A DNA stretch of 64,000 bases, taken from Paenibacillus methanolicus. GTDB lineage: Bacteria > Bacillota > Bacilli > Paenibacillales > Paenibacillaceae. This document shows, one piece after another, positions 33,486 through 41,229 of the stretch. The first letter of the stretch is position 1; each line of letters begins with the position of its first letter. Location: the NCBI RefSeq assembly GCF_008124765.1, contig NZ_VNHS01000017.1:42016-106015 (forward strand), written 5' to 3'. Both the position numbers and the translations under genes were made by a program. The notes below the pieces were generated by a model that worked only from the letters and a program-made list of their open reading frames with translations, was not told where the DNA came from and did not search any database.

Positions 33486-34319
33486 ATGGAAATCCGTTAT
33501 GCGTCCCACCCGAATGAAGTGAAGGGCTTCGATACGTCGAGGCTGCGCGAGGAATTTCTGATCGAATCGTTGTTCAAGACGGATGAGCTCGTGCTGACCT
33601 ATTCGCACGTCGACCGTTTCATCGTCGGCGGCGTCGTGCCGGTGAACGCGAAAGTCGCGCTGGAAGCCGACAAGAAGGAGATGGGCTCCGCGTTCTTCCT
33701 GGAGCGCCGCGAGATCGGCATCATCAACATCGGCGGCAAAGGCACGGTGACCGTTGACGGCACGGTGTACGACATGGACTCCAAGGACGGCCTGTACATC
33801 GGACTCGGTTCGCAGGAAGTCGTCTTCGCGAGCGACGACGCGAACGCGCCGGCCAAATTCTATCTGAACTCCGCGCCGGCCCACAAGACGTATCCGACGA
33901 CGCGCATCGCGATCAGCGAAGCATCGCCGAACCACTTGGGCAGCATTCAGAACTCCAACGAACGCACGATCTACCGCTACATCCATACCGGCGGCGTGCA
34001 AAGCTGTCAGCTCGTCATGGGCATGACGCTGCTGAAGCCGGGCAATATGTGGAACACGATGCCGTGCCACACGCATAACCGTCGCTCGGAAGTGTATCTG
34101 TACTTCGATATGCCGCAGGACGGCGTCGTCTTCCATTACATGGGCGAGCCGCAGGAGACGCGCCATCTGGTCGTGCGCAACGAACAGGCGGTCATCTCGC
34201 CGAGCTGGTCGATCCACAGCGGCGTCGGCACGAACAACTACACGTTCATTTGGGGCATGGCCGGCGAGAACCAGATTTTCGAGGATATGGACGCCGTGGC
34301 GATGCAGGACTTAAGATAA
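33486..34319 (+). CDS. kduI: 5-dehydro-4-deoxy-D-glucuronate isomerase
   Basis: A 277-residue KduI, almost exactly the 278 residues of the E. coli enzyme. It converts 4-deoxy-L-threo-5-hexosulose uronate, from pectin or glycosaminoglycan breakdown, to 3-deoxy-D-glycero-2,5-hexodiulosonate. The zinc-binding cupin motif is 'PCHTHNRRSEVYLYF', with a further His in the C-terminal half; 'IRYASHPNEVKGFDT' and 'MGMTLLKPGNMWNTMP' are typical. AAAGGAG (33470-33476) lies 9 bases before ATG-33486; an in-frame TTG at 33480 is too close. First gene of a kduI-regulator-kduD operon. Confidence 0.95.
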   Translation: MEIRYASHPNEVKGFDTSRLREEFLIESLFKTDELVLTYSHVDRFIVGGVVPVNAKVALEADKKEMGSAFFLERREIGIINIGGKGTVTVDGTVYDMDSKDGLYIGLGSQEVVFASDDANAPAKFYLNSAPAHKTYPTTRIAISEASPNHLGSIQNSNERTIYRYIHTGGVQSCQLVMGMTLLKPGNMWNTMPCHTHNRRSEVYLYFDMPQDGVVFHYMGEPQETRHLVVRNEQAVISPSWSIHSGVGTNNYTFIWGMAGENQIFEDMDAVAMQDLR

Positions 34320-34350
34320 GAGGAAATTCAGGCAGAACGGATGATGGCAG

Positions 34351-35127
34351 ATGAACGCCCTAAGGCGGCATGAAATGATCATGGAGGCGCTTCTGGAGCA
34401 GAAGGAAGTGACCGTGAACGAGCTGAGCGACCGGCTCGGCGTCACCGGCAAGACGATCCGCGAGGATTTGGCGAAGCTGGAGGAGCAGGGGTTGCTGCTG
34501 CGCGTCCACGGCGGGGCGATGCTCGCGCAGGGCGATCAGCTGGGCATTCTCTCGGCGAAGGGCGCGATCGCCAAGCATCAGGGCGAGAAAGCCGCGATCG
34601 CGGAGCTGGCGTTGTCCTACATCGAGCCGGGCGACATTATCGCGCTCGACGGGGGCAGCACGACGCTCGAGATCGCCAAGCGGTTGGACAACGCGCCGAT
34701 CACGGTCGTCACGAACGATCTGAACATCATCGCCGAACTGCTGCGAAAGGACGAGGTCCGGCTCGTCGTGCCCGGGGGCTACCGGGTGCGCAACATGCTG
34801 GCGGGTCCGGAGGCGGCCGCTTATATTCGGGGGCTGAACATACGCAAGGCGTTCATCGCCGCGACGGGCGTTCATTTGCAATACGGCTTCACGGTCTATA
34901 CGAATGATCTAATCGATTACAAACGCGCGATTATCGAATCGAGCGAACGGGTGTACGGCGTCATCGACCACCATAAGTTGGGACAAAGCGCCCTGCGGAC
35001 GTTCGCCTCGCTCGGCGATGTCGACGCGATCTTGACGGATGCGGGCTGTCCGTCGGAGACGGCGGCGCGGTTCCGCGAAGCCGGGATCGAAGTGAAGATT
35101 GAACATGGAGACGCGGGAGGGCAATAG
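34351..35127 (+). CDS. DeoR-family transcriptional regulator of the kdu operon
   Basis: A 258-residue DeoR/GlpR-type protein. The HTH is 'RRHEMIMEALLEQKEVTVNELSDRLGVTGKTIREDLAKLEEQGLLLRVHGGAML', and the sensor domain has the family's 'IALDGGSTTLEIAKRL', 'VVTNDLNIIAELL' and 'VPGGYRVRNMLAG'. It lies between kduI and kduD with short gaps, so it probably regulates them, using a keto-deoxy-uronate or its phosphate as effector. The ribosome binding site is weak. The inverted repeats at the kduI promoter are the natural candidate operators. Confidence 0.88.
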   Translation: MNALRRHEMIMEALLEQKEVTVNELSDRLGVTGKTIREDLAKLEEQGLLLRVHGGAMLAQGDQLGILSAKGAIAKHQGEKAAIAELALSYIEPGDIIALDGGSTTLEIAKRLDNAPITVVTNDLNIIAELLRKDEVRLVVPGGYRVRNMLAGPEAAAYIRGLNIRKAFIAATGVHLQYGFTVYTNDLIDYKRAIIESSERVYGVIDHHKLGQSALRTFASLGDVDAILTDAGCPSETAARFREAGIEVKIEHGDAGGQ

Positions 35128-35128
35128 G

Positions 35129-35881
35129 ATGAGTTTATTTGATCTTACCGGCAAGCGGGCGCTCGTGACGGGCGCATCGGGCGGACTCGGCCAGGCGATG
35201 GCGATCGGTCTGGCGGAAGCGGGCGCGGACATTATCGCGGTGTCGTCGTCGGAAGCGCGGGAGACGGTGCGGCTCGTGCGCGAGCTGGGCCGCAAGGCGG
35301 AGCTGATCGCGGCGGATTTGAGCCAAGAATCGCTGCTTGCGGGCGTCGTCGCGCAAGCGACGGAATTTTACGGCGGTATCGATATTCTCGTAAACAACGC
35401 GGGCATTATTCGCCGGACGCCGGCGGCGGAGCATTCGTGGCAGGATTGGCACGACGTCGTGTCGCTCAACCTGGATTCGGTGTTCTTCCTCTCCCAGCTG
35501 GTCGGGCGCGGGATGCTGGAGCGCGGCAGCGGCAAAATCATCAGCGTCGCCTCGATGCTCACCTATCAAGGCGGCATCAACGTGCCGGGCTATACGGCGA
35601 GCAAACACGGCGTCGCGGGCATCACGAAGGCGCTGGCCAACGAGTGGGCCGGACGCGGCGTGCAGATCAACGCGATCGCCCCTGGATATATGACGACGAA
35701 CAACACGGCGCCGATTCTGGCGGACGAGAATCGTTATAAGTCGATTACCGACCGGATTCCCGCCGCACGATGGGGTACGCCGGACGATATGAAGGGGCCT
35801 GTCGTGTTCCTGGCTTCCGCTGCGTCGGATTATATGAACGGCCACGTGCTGAACGTGGACGGCGGCTGGCTAGCCCGTTAG
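35129..35881 (+). CDS. kduD: 2-dehydro-3-deoxy-D-gluconate 5-dehydrogenase (SDR)
   Basis: A 250-residue classical SDR starting 'MSLFDLTGKRALVTGASGGLGQAMAIGL', a start and glycine motif (TGxxxGLG) very typical of KduD. 'NNAGIIRRTPA', the catalytic Ser in 'VASM', Tyr/Lys in 'YTASKHG' and 'IAPGYMTTNNT' follow. It reduces 3-deoxy-D-glycero-2,5-hexodiulosonate to 2-keto-3-deoxygluconate, the step after KduI. GGGAGGG precedes ATG-35129, two bases after the regulator's stop. KdgK and KdgA were not found in this window, so the pathway must continue elsewhere. Confidence 0.92.
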   Translation: MSLFDLTGKRALVTGASGGLGQAMAIGLAEAGADIIAVSSSEARETVRLVRELGRKAELIAADLSQESLLAGVVAQATEFYGGIDILVNNAGIIRRTPAAEHSWQDWHDVVSLNLDSVFFLSQLVGRGMLERGSGKIISVASMLTYQGGINVPGYTASKHGVAGITKALANEWAGRGVQINAIAPGYMTTNNTAPILADENRYKSITDRIPAARWGTPDDMKGPVVFLASAASDYMNGHVLNVDGGWLAR

Positions 35882-35894
35882 TCCCGCGCAAATT

Positions 35895-35924
35895 TTGCCA
35901 ACGATTGGGTAAATGCGCTATAGT
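35895..35924 (+). promoter_or_regulatory. Promoter of the cardiolipin synthase gene
   Basis: TTGCCA (35895-35900), an 18-base spacer and TATAGT (35919-35924). Confidence 0.65.
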
Positions 35925-35953
35925 GGTCTCATCCGAGTCGGAATCGAGGTGCC

Positions 35954-37414
35954 ATGAGGCGCATGTTATGGTGGTTATACAATCATTTTACGACGGTGGT
36001 GCTGCTCTTCAACCTACTGTTGGCGGCCGCCGTCATTTTTCTTGAGCGCCGCAACGTCGGCGTCACTTGGGCATGGCTGATGGTCCTGCTGTTCATCCCG
36101 GTCATCGGCTTTATCCTGTATCTGGTGTTCGGCCAGAATTTAAGCAAGGTGAAGCTGTACAAGATCAGCCGGGAGACAAGCCTCGTGATCAAGGCGATCA
36201 TCGAAGGCCAGCGGCGGGCTTACCTGCACAACGATATCCAGTTCCACGATCCGGCGATGGTGCCGTACAGCAATTTGATCTATATGAACTTATCGAGCGG
36301 CTTCGCTCTGTATACGCAGGATAACGAAGTGGAGATCTATACGGACGGGCACGACAAATTCGATGCGCTCATCCGCGATATCGCGAGCGCCAAGCTGCAT
36401 ATTCACTTGATGTACTACATCGTGAAGGACGACGAGATCGGCAGACGGCTCATGTCGGCGCTGGTCGAGCGGGCGAAGGCAGGCGTCGAGGTGCGGTTTC
36501 TGTATGACCATATCGGCAGTTCGCGTCTGCGCGGCGCGTATTTCAGCGATCTGATCCAGGCGGGCGGGCATGCCGCATCGTTCTTCCCTTCGAAAATTCC
36601 GTATTTGAACTTCCGCGTCAATTACCGCAATCACCGCAAGCTGGCGATCATCGACGGCGCGGTCGGGTATATCGGCGGGTTCAACATCGGCGACGAATAC
36701 TTGGGGCTGGACAAACGGTTCGGCTATTGGCGCGATACGCACCTGCGGTTGAGAGGCAGCTCCGTGCTGCAGATGCAAGCGCAGTTTCTGCTGGATTGGA
36801 ACCTCGCTTCCGTGACGGCGATCCCGGAGAACCCCGGCTACTTCCCCGTCGTCGAGAGCGAGGGGCAGGTCGGCGTCCAGATCGTCTCGAGCGGTCCGAA
36901 TAACACGGCCGAGCAGATCAAGAACGCCTACATCAAGATGATTCATTCCGCCAAGGAATACATCTACATCCAGACGCCGTATTTCATTCCCGACGAGAGC
37001 GTGCTGACGGCGATCCGCTTGGCGGCGCTGTCGGGGGTCGAGGTCATCTTGATGCTGCCCGCCGTACCGGATCACAAAATGGTGTACTGGGCATCGTATT
37101 CGTACCTCGGCGACGTGTTGGACGCGGGCGGACGGTGCATGCTGTACACGAAGGGCTTCCTGCATGCCAAGACGATCGTCGTCGACGGCAAAATCGCGTC
37201 GGTCGGCACGGCCAACGTCGACATCCGCAGCTTCAAGCTCAATTTCGAGGCGAACGCGATTGTATACGACAGCGGCGCCGCCGGACAGCTGAAGGCGATT
37301 TTCGAGCAGGACATGAACAATTGCCGGGAACTGACCCCCGAGGGCTACGCGGCCCGATCGCGGCTGCAGCGCTTCCGGGAATCGTTCACGCGGCTGCTGT
37401 CGCCGATTTTGTAG
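35954..37414 (+). CDS. cls: Cardiolipin synthase
   Basis: A 486-residue phospholipase-D superfamily enzyme: two N-terminal membrane helices (about 7-26 and 37-57), then two HKD motifs, 'NHRKLAIIDGAVGYIGGFNIGDE' with His227 and 'HAKTIVVDGKIASVGTANVD' with His404. It joins two phosphatidylglycerol molecules to cardiolipin plus glycerol at the membrane. The length and layout match Gram-positive ClsA. The ribosome binding site is GAGGTG close to ATG-35954. It is monocistronic with its own promoter and a very stable terminator. Confidence 0.95.
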   Translation: MRRMLWWLYNHFTTVVLLFNLLLAAAVIFLERRNVGVTWAWLMVLLFIPVIGFILYLVFGQNLSKVKLYKISRETSLVIKAIIEGQRRAYLHNDIQFHDPAMVPYSNLIYMNLSSGFALYTQDNEVEIYTDGHDKFDALIRDIASAKLHIHLMYYIVKDDEIGRRLMSALVERAKAGVEVRFLYDHIGSSRLRGAYFSDLIQAGGHAASFFPSKIPYLNFRVNYRNHRKLAIIDGAVGYIGGFNIGDEYLGLDKRFGYWRDTHLRLRGSSVLQMQAQFLLDWNLASVTAIPENPGYFPVVESEGQVGVQIVSSGPNNTAEQIKNAYIKMIHSAKEYIYIQTPYFIPDESVLTAIRLAALSGVEVILMLPAVPDHKMVYWASYSYLGDVLDAGGRCMLYTKGFLHAKTIVVDGKIASVGTANVDIRSFKLNFEANAIVYDSGAAGQLKAIFEQDMNNCRELTPEGYAARSRLQRFRESFTRLLSPIL

Positions 37415-37439
37415 GCAACGAATAGCAAGTTGAGGAAGA

Positions 37440-37470
37440 GACGGTTCTCTGCGCAGAGAACCGTCTTTTT
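37440..37470 (+). terminator. Terminator of cls
   Basis: A 26-bp perfect palindrome (37440-37465, left half GACGGTTCTCTGC) followed by five T. The stem is completely uninterrupted. Confidence 0.92.
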
Positions 37471-37473
37471 GCT

Positions 37474-38463
37474 TTACGGAAACAACGATTTGATCACGTC
37501 TACGATGAGCTTGGGCTCGGTTCGCATAACGTCGTGGCCGCTCTTCTCCGCGATGATGAGACGCGAGTCAGAGGACAAGGCGAGCTGCCTGCGTTGTCCG
37601 TTCTGCCAAATTAGTTCGAGCTCGGCGCCCGCCGCTTCAGATAATCCGTACTGCCGGCCGTCTTCAGGGATACCACGGGCAATTACCCTAAGGGGAATCG
37701 AACCTAGCGACTGGCCGCGGATCGCGTTCTCGGTAAGAGAAGCGAGATTGGCTTCGGTTGCCTTAGCGTTAAAAAAAGCGGAGGTGGCTACGATGTTAAT
37801 GAAGATGCCCCGATCTTCTTTCGGGACGAAGCCCTCGAGCAGCTCGTCTTGAAATAATCGCATAATCCCCGACCGCTTCAACAGTGTGAGTAGGGATGGA
37901 GAGGGCTGTTCCGGGATGGACTCGGATGTAAGCACGGCCAGAGATTCCCGTTCGTTGTTTTCTTCTCTCGCGTCCACTAGAACAAGCGCGGCGGTCTCCT
38001 CCGGGTACGACTGTGCGAATAAACGCATGTACATGCCGCCAAGCGAGTGGCCCACAAGGATGTAAGGACCGGTTAACCCAGCTTGGGAAAGCGCATGATG
38101 GAGCTCGCGTACGATATTGTCCCCTGTACGGGGATCAGGAGAAGGCTCACTCCAACCGTAACCCGCGCGGTCATAGCTGACTACCGTGGCATAAGGGGCA
38201 AGATCGTTTGGGATACTGCGCCAACTTAAGCTTGTTTCTCCGCTGCCGGCTTCGAAAATGATCGTCGGTCCCGCGGATCGGGAGATATTCATATGGAGGC
38301 GGAAAGTGCCGGCATCCACGAGCTTGCCCGGCATCGGGTAGGCGGATTGCGCGCGTTCGGAGGCGATCCATTCGTAAACAAAGCCGCTGGCAGGCAGAAG
38401 AAATAGGGGAATGATCGCGAGTATAAGACGCTTCCAACTTATTCGCTTCTTGAAGATGCGCAT
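37474..38463 (-). CDS. Membrane-anchored alpha/beta hydrolase
   Basis: A 329-residue protein with an N-terminal membrane helix ('RLILAIIPLFLLPASGFVYEW') that may anchor the catalytic domain outside the membrane. The hydrolase core has 'TIIFEAGSGETSLSWRSIP' (oxyanion region), 'VVSYDRAGYGWSEPSPDPRTGDNIVRELH' and the nucleophile elbow 'VGHSLGGMYMRLFAQ' with Ser140, and a late His in 'IIAEKSGHDVMRTEP'. This matches proline iminopeptidase/haloalkane-type abhydrolase-1 proteins common in Bacillales. AAAGGAG precedes ATG-38463. The substrate is unknown. Confidence 0.8.
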   Translation of the reverse strand: MRIFKKRISWKRLILAIIPLFLLPASGFVYEWIASERAQSAYPMPGKLVDAGTFRLHMNISRSAGPTIIFEAGSGETSLSWRSIPNDLAPYATVVSYDRAGYGWSEPSPDPRTGDNIVRELHHALSQAGLTGPYILVGHSLGGMYMRLFAQSYPEETAALVLVDAREENNERESLAVLTSESIPEQPSPSLLTLLKRSGIMRLFQDELLEGFVPKEDRGIFINIVATSAFFNAKATEANLASLTENAIRGQSLGSIPLRVIARGIPEDGRQYGLSEAAGAELELIWQNGQRRQLALSSDSRLIIAEKSGHDVMRTEPKLIVDVIKSLFP

Positions 38464-38838
38464 AAACCCACTCCTTTATTAAGGATATGGTTAATTTAAT
38501 ACGATTGTACTAAAAAATCAAGGGTTATTCGTTCTGCGATGGACTGTCCACCGACACGACAGGCACCTGTAATACGCCCATCCGAACCTCTTAAGCTGGT
38601 TGTCGCAAGCGTACTATCTGGCCGGCCTGCTCCCGTCGTCACTGACGACCAAGGCGGCGGGAACGACCGAATCCGTCATCTATGGCTGCGGTCCGTCTAA
38701 TCCGGAGGTCGGCTGCGGATTACGCGAGATCGGTTTTACATTTTCGGCGAAGACAGGAGGAATTTGGCTATTGGCGGCAAATATGGAATAGGCATATGAA
38801 GTCGAATCGAAATCGGCCATCTTCAGGAGGGTACAACC
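38464..38838. other. Intergenic region with the promoter of the minus-strand hydrolase
   Basis: On the minus strand TTGATT (38516-38521) and TAAATT (38493-38498) at 17-base spacing form a likely promoter for the hydrolase. The rest (38600-38800) is open in two frames without ribosome binding sites and is treated as noncoding or decayed sequence. Confidence 0.5.
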
Positions 38839-39267
38839 ATGCAAAGAAGGTCGTTCGTCCAAATCGCGTTCAATTTCCTGCTCTTATTCGTGCTAATGAC
38901 GCAGCCGCTCGATGCGGCCGCGAAGACCGTCAAGGTCAAAGTCACGTTCGTCAGCGCGGAGCTGTCGGAGAACAATCACGTTGGCAACGAATGGCGGTAT
39001 GAGGGATACGTGAACGGCAAAGCGATCGGGGAGGGCAGCTCGCGGACGCTCACTTTGAAAACGACGGATACGATTACGCTTAAGGGCGAGGCGCAAGAAC
39101 AGGATAAAATCCCGGAGGACGGATCGGGCAGCGTCTCGGTTAAAGCGTCCGCGTTGACCAAGACGATCACGAAAACCGTCGACGTCGCCGTCACGGAAAA
39201 TCGCGGTCGATACTCGGGCAATACGGCAACGTGGACGTTCACGTTCAAAATCGAGAAAGTCAAATAA
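38839..39267 (+). CDS. Small secreted beta-rich protein, unknown function
   Basis: A 142-residue protein with a clear signal peptide ('RRSFVQIAFNFLLLFVLMTQPLDAAAK', cleavage near residue 28). The mature part is almost entirely alternating hydrophobic/polar Thr-, Lys- and Val-rich strands ('KTVKVKVTFVSAEL', 'SRTLTLKTTDTITLKGEA', 'TKTITKTVDVAVTEN', 'ATWTFTFKIEKVK'), suggesting a small Ig-like or jelly-roll beta-sandwich. AGGAGGG precedes ATG-38839. No family recognised. It stands alone between hydrolase and HxlR genes. Confidence 0.65.
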   Translation: MQRRSFVQIAFNFLLLFVLMTQPLDAAAKTVKVKVTFVSAELSENNHVGNEWRYEGYVNGKAIGEGSSRTLTLKTTDTITLKGEAQEQDKIPEDGSGSVSVKASALTKTITKTVDVAVTENRGRYSGNTATWTFTFKIEKVK

Positions 39268-39347
39268 CATCGAAGGTCGCACGGCTTTGCGCCTAGATAC
39301 GGGCGCGTAGGCTGTCGGGAGTGCCAACCGAGGAAGGCGGTGCGCGC

Positions 39348-39725
39348 GTGGAGTCTGCAAAGAAAACGTATCACACGGCGGTGGAAGCGACGCTGGAAGT
39401 GATGGGCGGCAAATGGAAGCCCGTTATTTTGTTTCACTTGACGTTCGGCCGCAAACGCAACGGCGAGCTGATGAGTCTGCTGCCTGCGGTATCCCAGAAG
39501 GTGCTGACCCAGCAGCTCCGCGAGCTGGAGGAGGCGAGCGTCATCGCGCGGATCGTTCATAATCAGGTGCCGCCGAAGGTCGAGTACGAACTGACAGCGT
39601 ACGGATGGACGCTGCGCGACATTTTGCACGCGATGTGCCGCTGGGGCGATGCGCATATCGAACGAACATACGGACAGGACGCCGATATCCTGAACAGTCC
39701 GCTTAAGGACGGGAGGCAGACGTAA
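39348..39725 (+). CDS. HxlR-family transcriptional regulator
   Basis: A 125-residue winged-helix protein: 'TLEVMGGKWKPVILFHLTFGRKRNGELMSLLPAVSQKVLTQQLRELEEASVIARIVHNQVPPKVEYELTAYG' is a full HxlR signature. It has no Cys at the usual N-terminal redox position, so thiol sensing of the YodB/HypR type is not indicated. GTG-39348 follows AGGAAGG at 9-base spacing; an upstream GTG touches a weak site. It converges on an NAD-dependent epimerase gene, whose promoter region holds symmetric ACTTTAAAGT/AGGTACCT elements that could be its operator. Confidence 0.85.
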   Translation: MESAKKTYHTAVEATLEVMGGKWKPVILFHLTFGRKRNGELMSLLPAVSQKVLTQQLRELEEASVIARIVHNQVPPKVEYELTAYGWTLRDILHAMCRWGDAHIERTYGQDADILNSPLKDGRQT

Positions 39726-39756
39726 CCCCAGTTAATGGCAATGGCAAGGTACGTGA

Positions 39757-39790
39757 AGAGCCGGTACTCCGAGTGAGGAGACCGGCTTTT
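39757..39790 (+). terminator. Terminator of the HxlR gene
   Basis: AGCCGGT (39759-39765) plus CTCC pair with GGAG plus ACCGGCTTTT (39781-39790). Confidence 0.78.
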
Positions 39791-39810
39791 CGGCGTGACA
39801 TATAGGAAAG

Positions 39811-40878
39811 TTATGGAATCAATCTGCTTCGGCGCATTTCCGTGAAAATATCGATGAACATCGCTTCCGTATCGATGAATTCATGAAAGCCGAACCGGCG
39901 CGCCTTCGTCCCGTCCGCGAAGAAATCATAGTCCCACGAGAAGGCGAAGTCCCCGAATGCCCAAGAGGAAACATCCTTGAAGCTGTTGGCCGCAAGGCCG
40001 TGCTTCTCTACCATGCGGTTCCACAGCGGTTCCTTGTCCGCCATGACGGTCGCGAGCGACATGGTTAGCGGCGGCGCCGTCTCAAGCTCGAAGAAGCGGG
40101 CCAGCTTCGGCCACATATCGTCCCACCGGAACAAATCGCCGTTGGCGATGTTGAACGCCTGATTGGCGCAGCGTTCGTCGGTTGCGGCCCATACGGTGGC
40201 CCGGGCGAGCAGTCCGGCGTCCGTCATCTCCATCAGGCTATGATAGGCGCCGCGCTTGCCTGGAAAACGCAGCGGAATGCCGAGTTCCTTGGAGATGGAC
40301 GCATAGACGGCGATGACCATCGCGAGATTCATCGGATTGCCCAAAGCGATTCCGCCGACGACCGACGGCCGAATCGCCGACCAAGTCCAGCTGCTTCCCG
40401 GCTGCCGACGTTCCAGAAATTTCTGTTGGTCGACGTTGAATTCGGGCGGCATGTGGTAAGCATCCGTTTCGCGGGCCGGCGTTTTGAACGGACCGAGGTG
40501 CGCGCCGTATACCTTATAACCTTGCATGAGGCTAATATGCTTCAAATGCCGCGCAGCAGGCTCGACCGCGTTGACGACGTTGACCAGCATGGCTAGGTTA
40601 GGCGCGACCAACTCCGCCCAGGTCGGCCGATCTTGATAGGCGGCGTAGAAAATATGCGTAATTTCCGGTAGCGCGCCGAGCTTGTTGCGCGTATCCTCCT
40701 CGTCTAACAGATCGGCCGCGACGTAGCGGGTGTTCCCTCGCGCTTCCCCGCCACGGCGGGATACTCCGATGACGTTCCAATCCGGCAGTCCCTCCAAATG
40801 TTCGATTAAATTCCGTCCGATGACGCCGTTTGCGCCGACGACCAATGCCGTTTGACGCTGCTGTTCTTTCGGTTCCAT
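39811..40878 (-). CDS. NAD-dependent epimerase/PRISE-like reductase
   Basis: A 355-residue extended SDR with 'TALVVGANGVIGRNLIEHLEG' (Rossmann GxxGxxG), 'NVIGVSRRGGEARG', 'FYAAYQDRPTWAELVAPNLAML' and 'LMQGYKVYGAHLGPFKTPARE', very similar in layout to plant progesterone 5-beta-reductase/iridoid-synthase-like PRISE enzymes and their bacterial relatives. These reduce activated C=C bonds of enones with NADPH. AAGGAG eight bases before ATG-40878 sets the start; the longer frame upstream lacks a site. Possible regulation by the convergent HxlR gene. Confidence 0.8.
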   Translation of the reverse strand: MEPKEQQRQTALVVGANGVIGRNLIEHLEGLPDWNVIGVSRRGGEARGNTRYVAADLLDEEDTRNKLGALPEITHIFYAAYQDRPTWAELVAPNLAMLVNVVNAVEPAARHLKHISLMQGYKVYGAHLGPFKTPARETDAYHMPPEFNVDQQKFLERRQPGSSWTWSAIRPSVVGGIALGNPMNLAMVIAVYASISKELGIPLRFPGKRGAYHSLMEMTDAGLLARATVWAATDERCANQAFNIANGDLFRWDDMWPKLARFFELETAPPLTMSLATVMADKEPLWNRMVEKHGLAANSFKDVSSWAFGDFAFSWDYDFFADGTKARRFGFHEFIDTEAMFIDIFTEMRRSRLIP

Positions 40879-40950
40879 GGTATCCGCTCCTTCATGCGAT
40901 TTTCTTGAACTGCATGTAACGCCATTGTGCGGCAAAGGAGGAAAACTGAA

Positions 40951-40987
40951 CAGTACGCACTTTAAAGTCACTTAGGTACCTGAAAGT
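40951..40987 (-). promoter_or_regulatory. Symmetric elements upstream of the epimerase gene, possible HxlR site
   Basis: ACTTTAAAGT (40959-40968) and AGGTACCT (40974-40981) are adjacent perfect palindromes flanked by GTAC-containing sequence on both sides. They sit about 80-110 bases upstream of the epimerase start. A regulator binding here is inferred only from symmetry. Confidence 0.35.
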
Positions 40988-41172
40988 AACGTTGAGCGAT
41001 GGAGTTTTGATTCAAGATGGAATAAATAGCAGCGTTTACAAGGTTTGGTTCTGCCGATGAATAAAGTCGAATTTTACCGAAACACGGTGTTGGAAATGCT
41101 CGTAATCCCTGCTTTGAAGCTCTAATAACGAAGAAATAGTAAAATACACCCATAGCAAAACAATGTTACAGA

Positions 41173-41220
41173 ATGTATCATAGTTTGAGAATACATAGTC
41201 GCAATGTCGCGAGGGGAGTG
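41173..41220 (+). repeat. Leader element shared with the second SLH gene
   Basis: ATGTATCAT (from 41173), then ATAGTCGCAATGTCG and GAGGGGAG, recurs almost unchanged at about 42899-42944 before the larger SLH gene. The 40988-41172 stretch before it is AT-rich and holds no recognised gene. Confidence 0.6.
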
Positions 41221-41229
41221 TCTTACAGC

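Noticed and set aside
38600..38791. Open frame of 63 codons between the hydrolase and secreted protein genes
   Set aside because: It starts with TTG, has no ribosome binding site, and shows no recognisable motif; the opposite strand is also open there. Treated as noncoding or decayed sequence.
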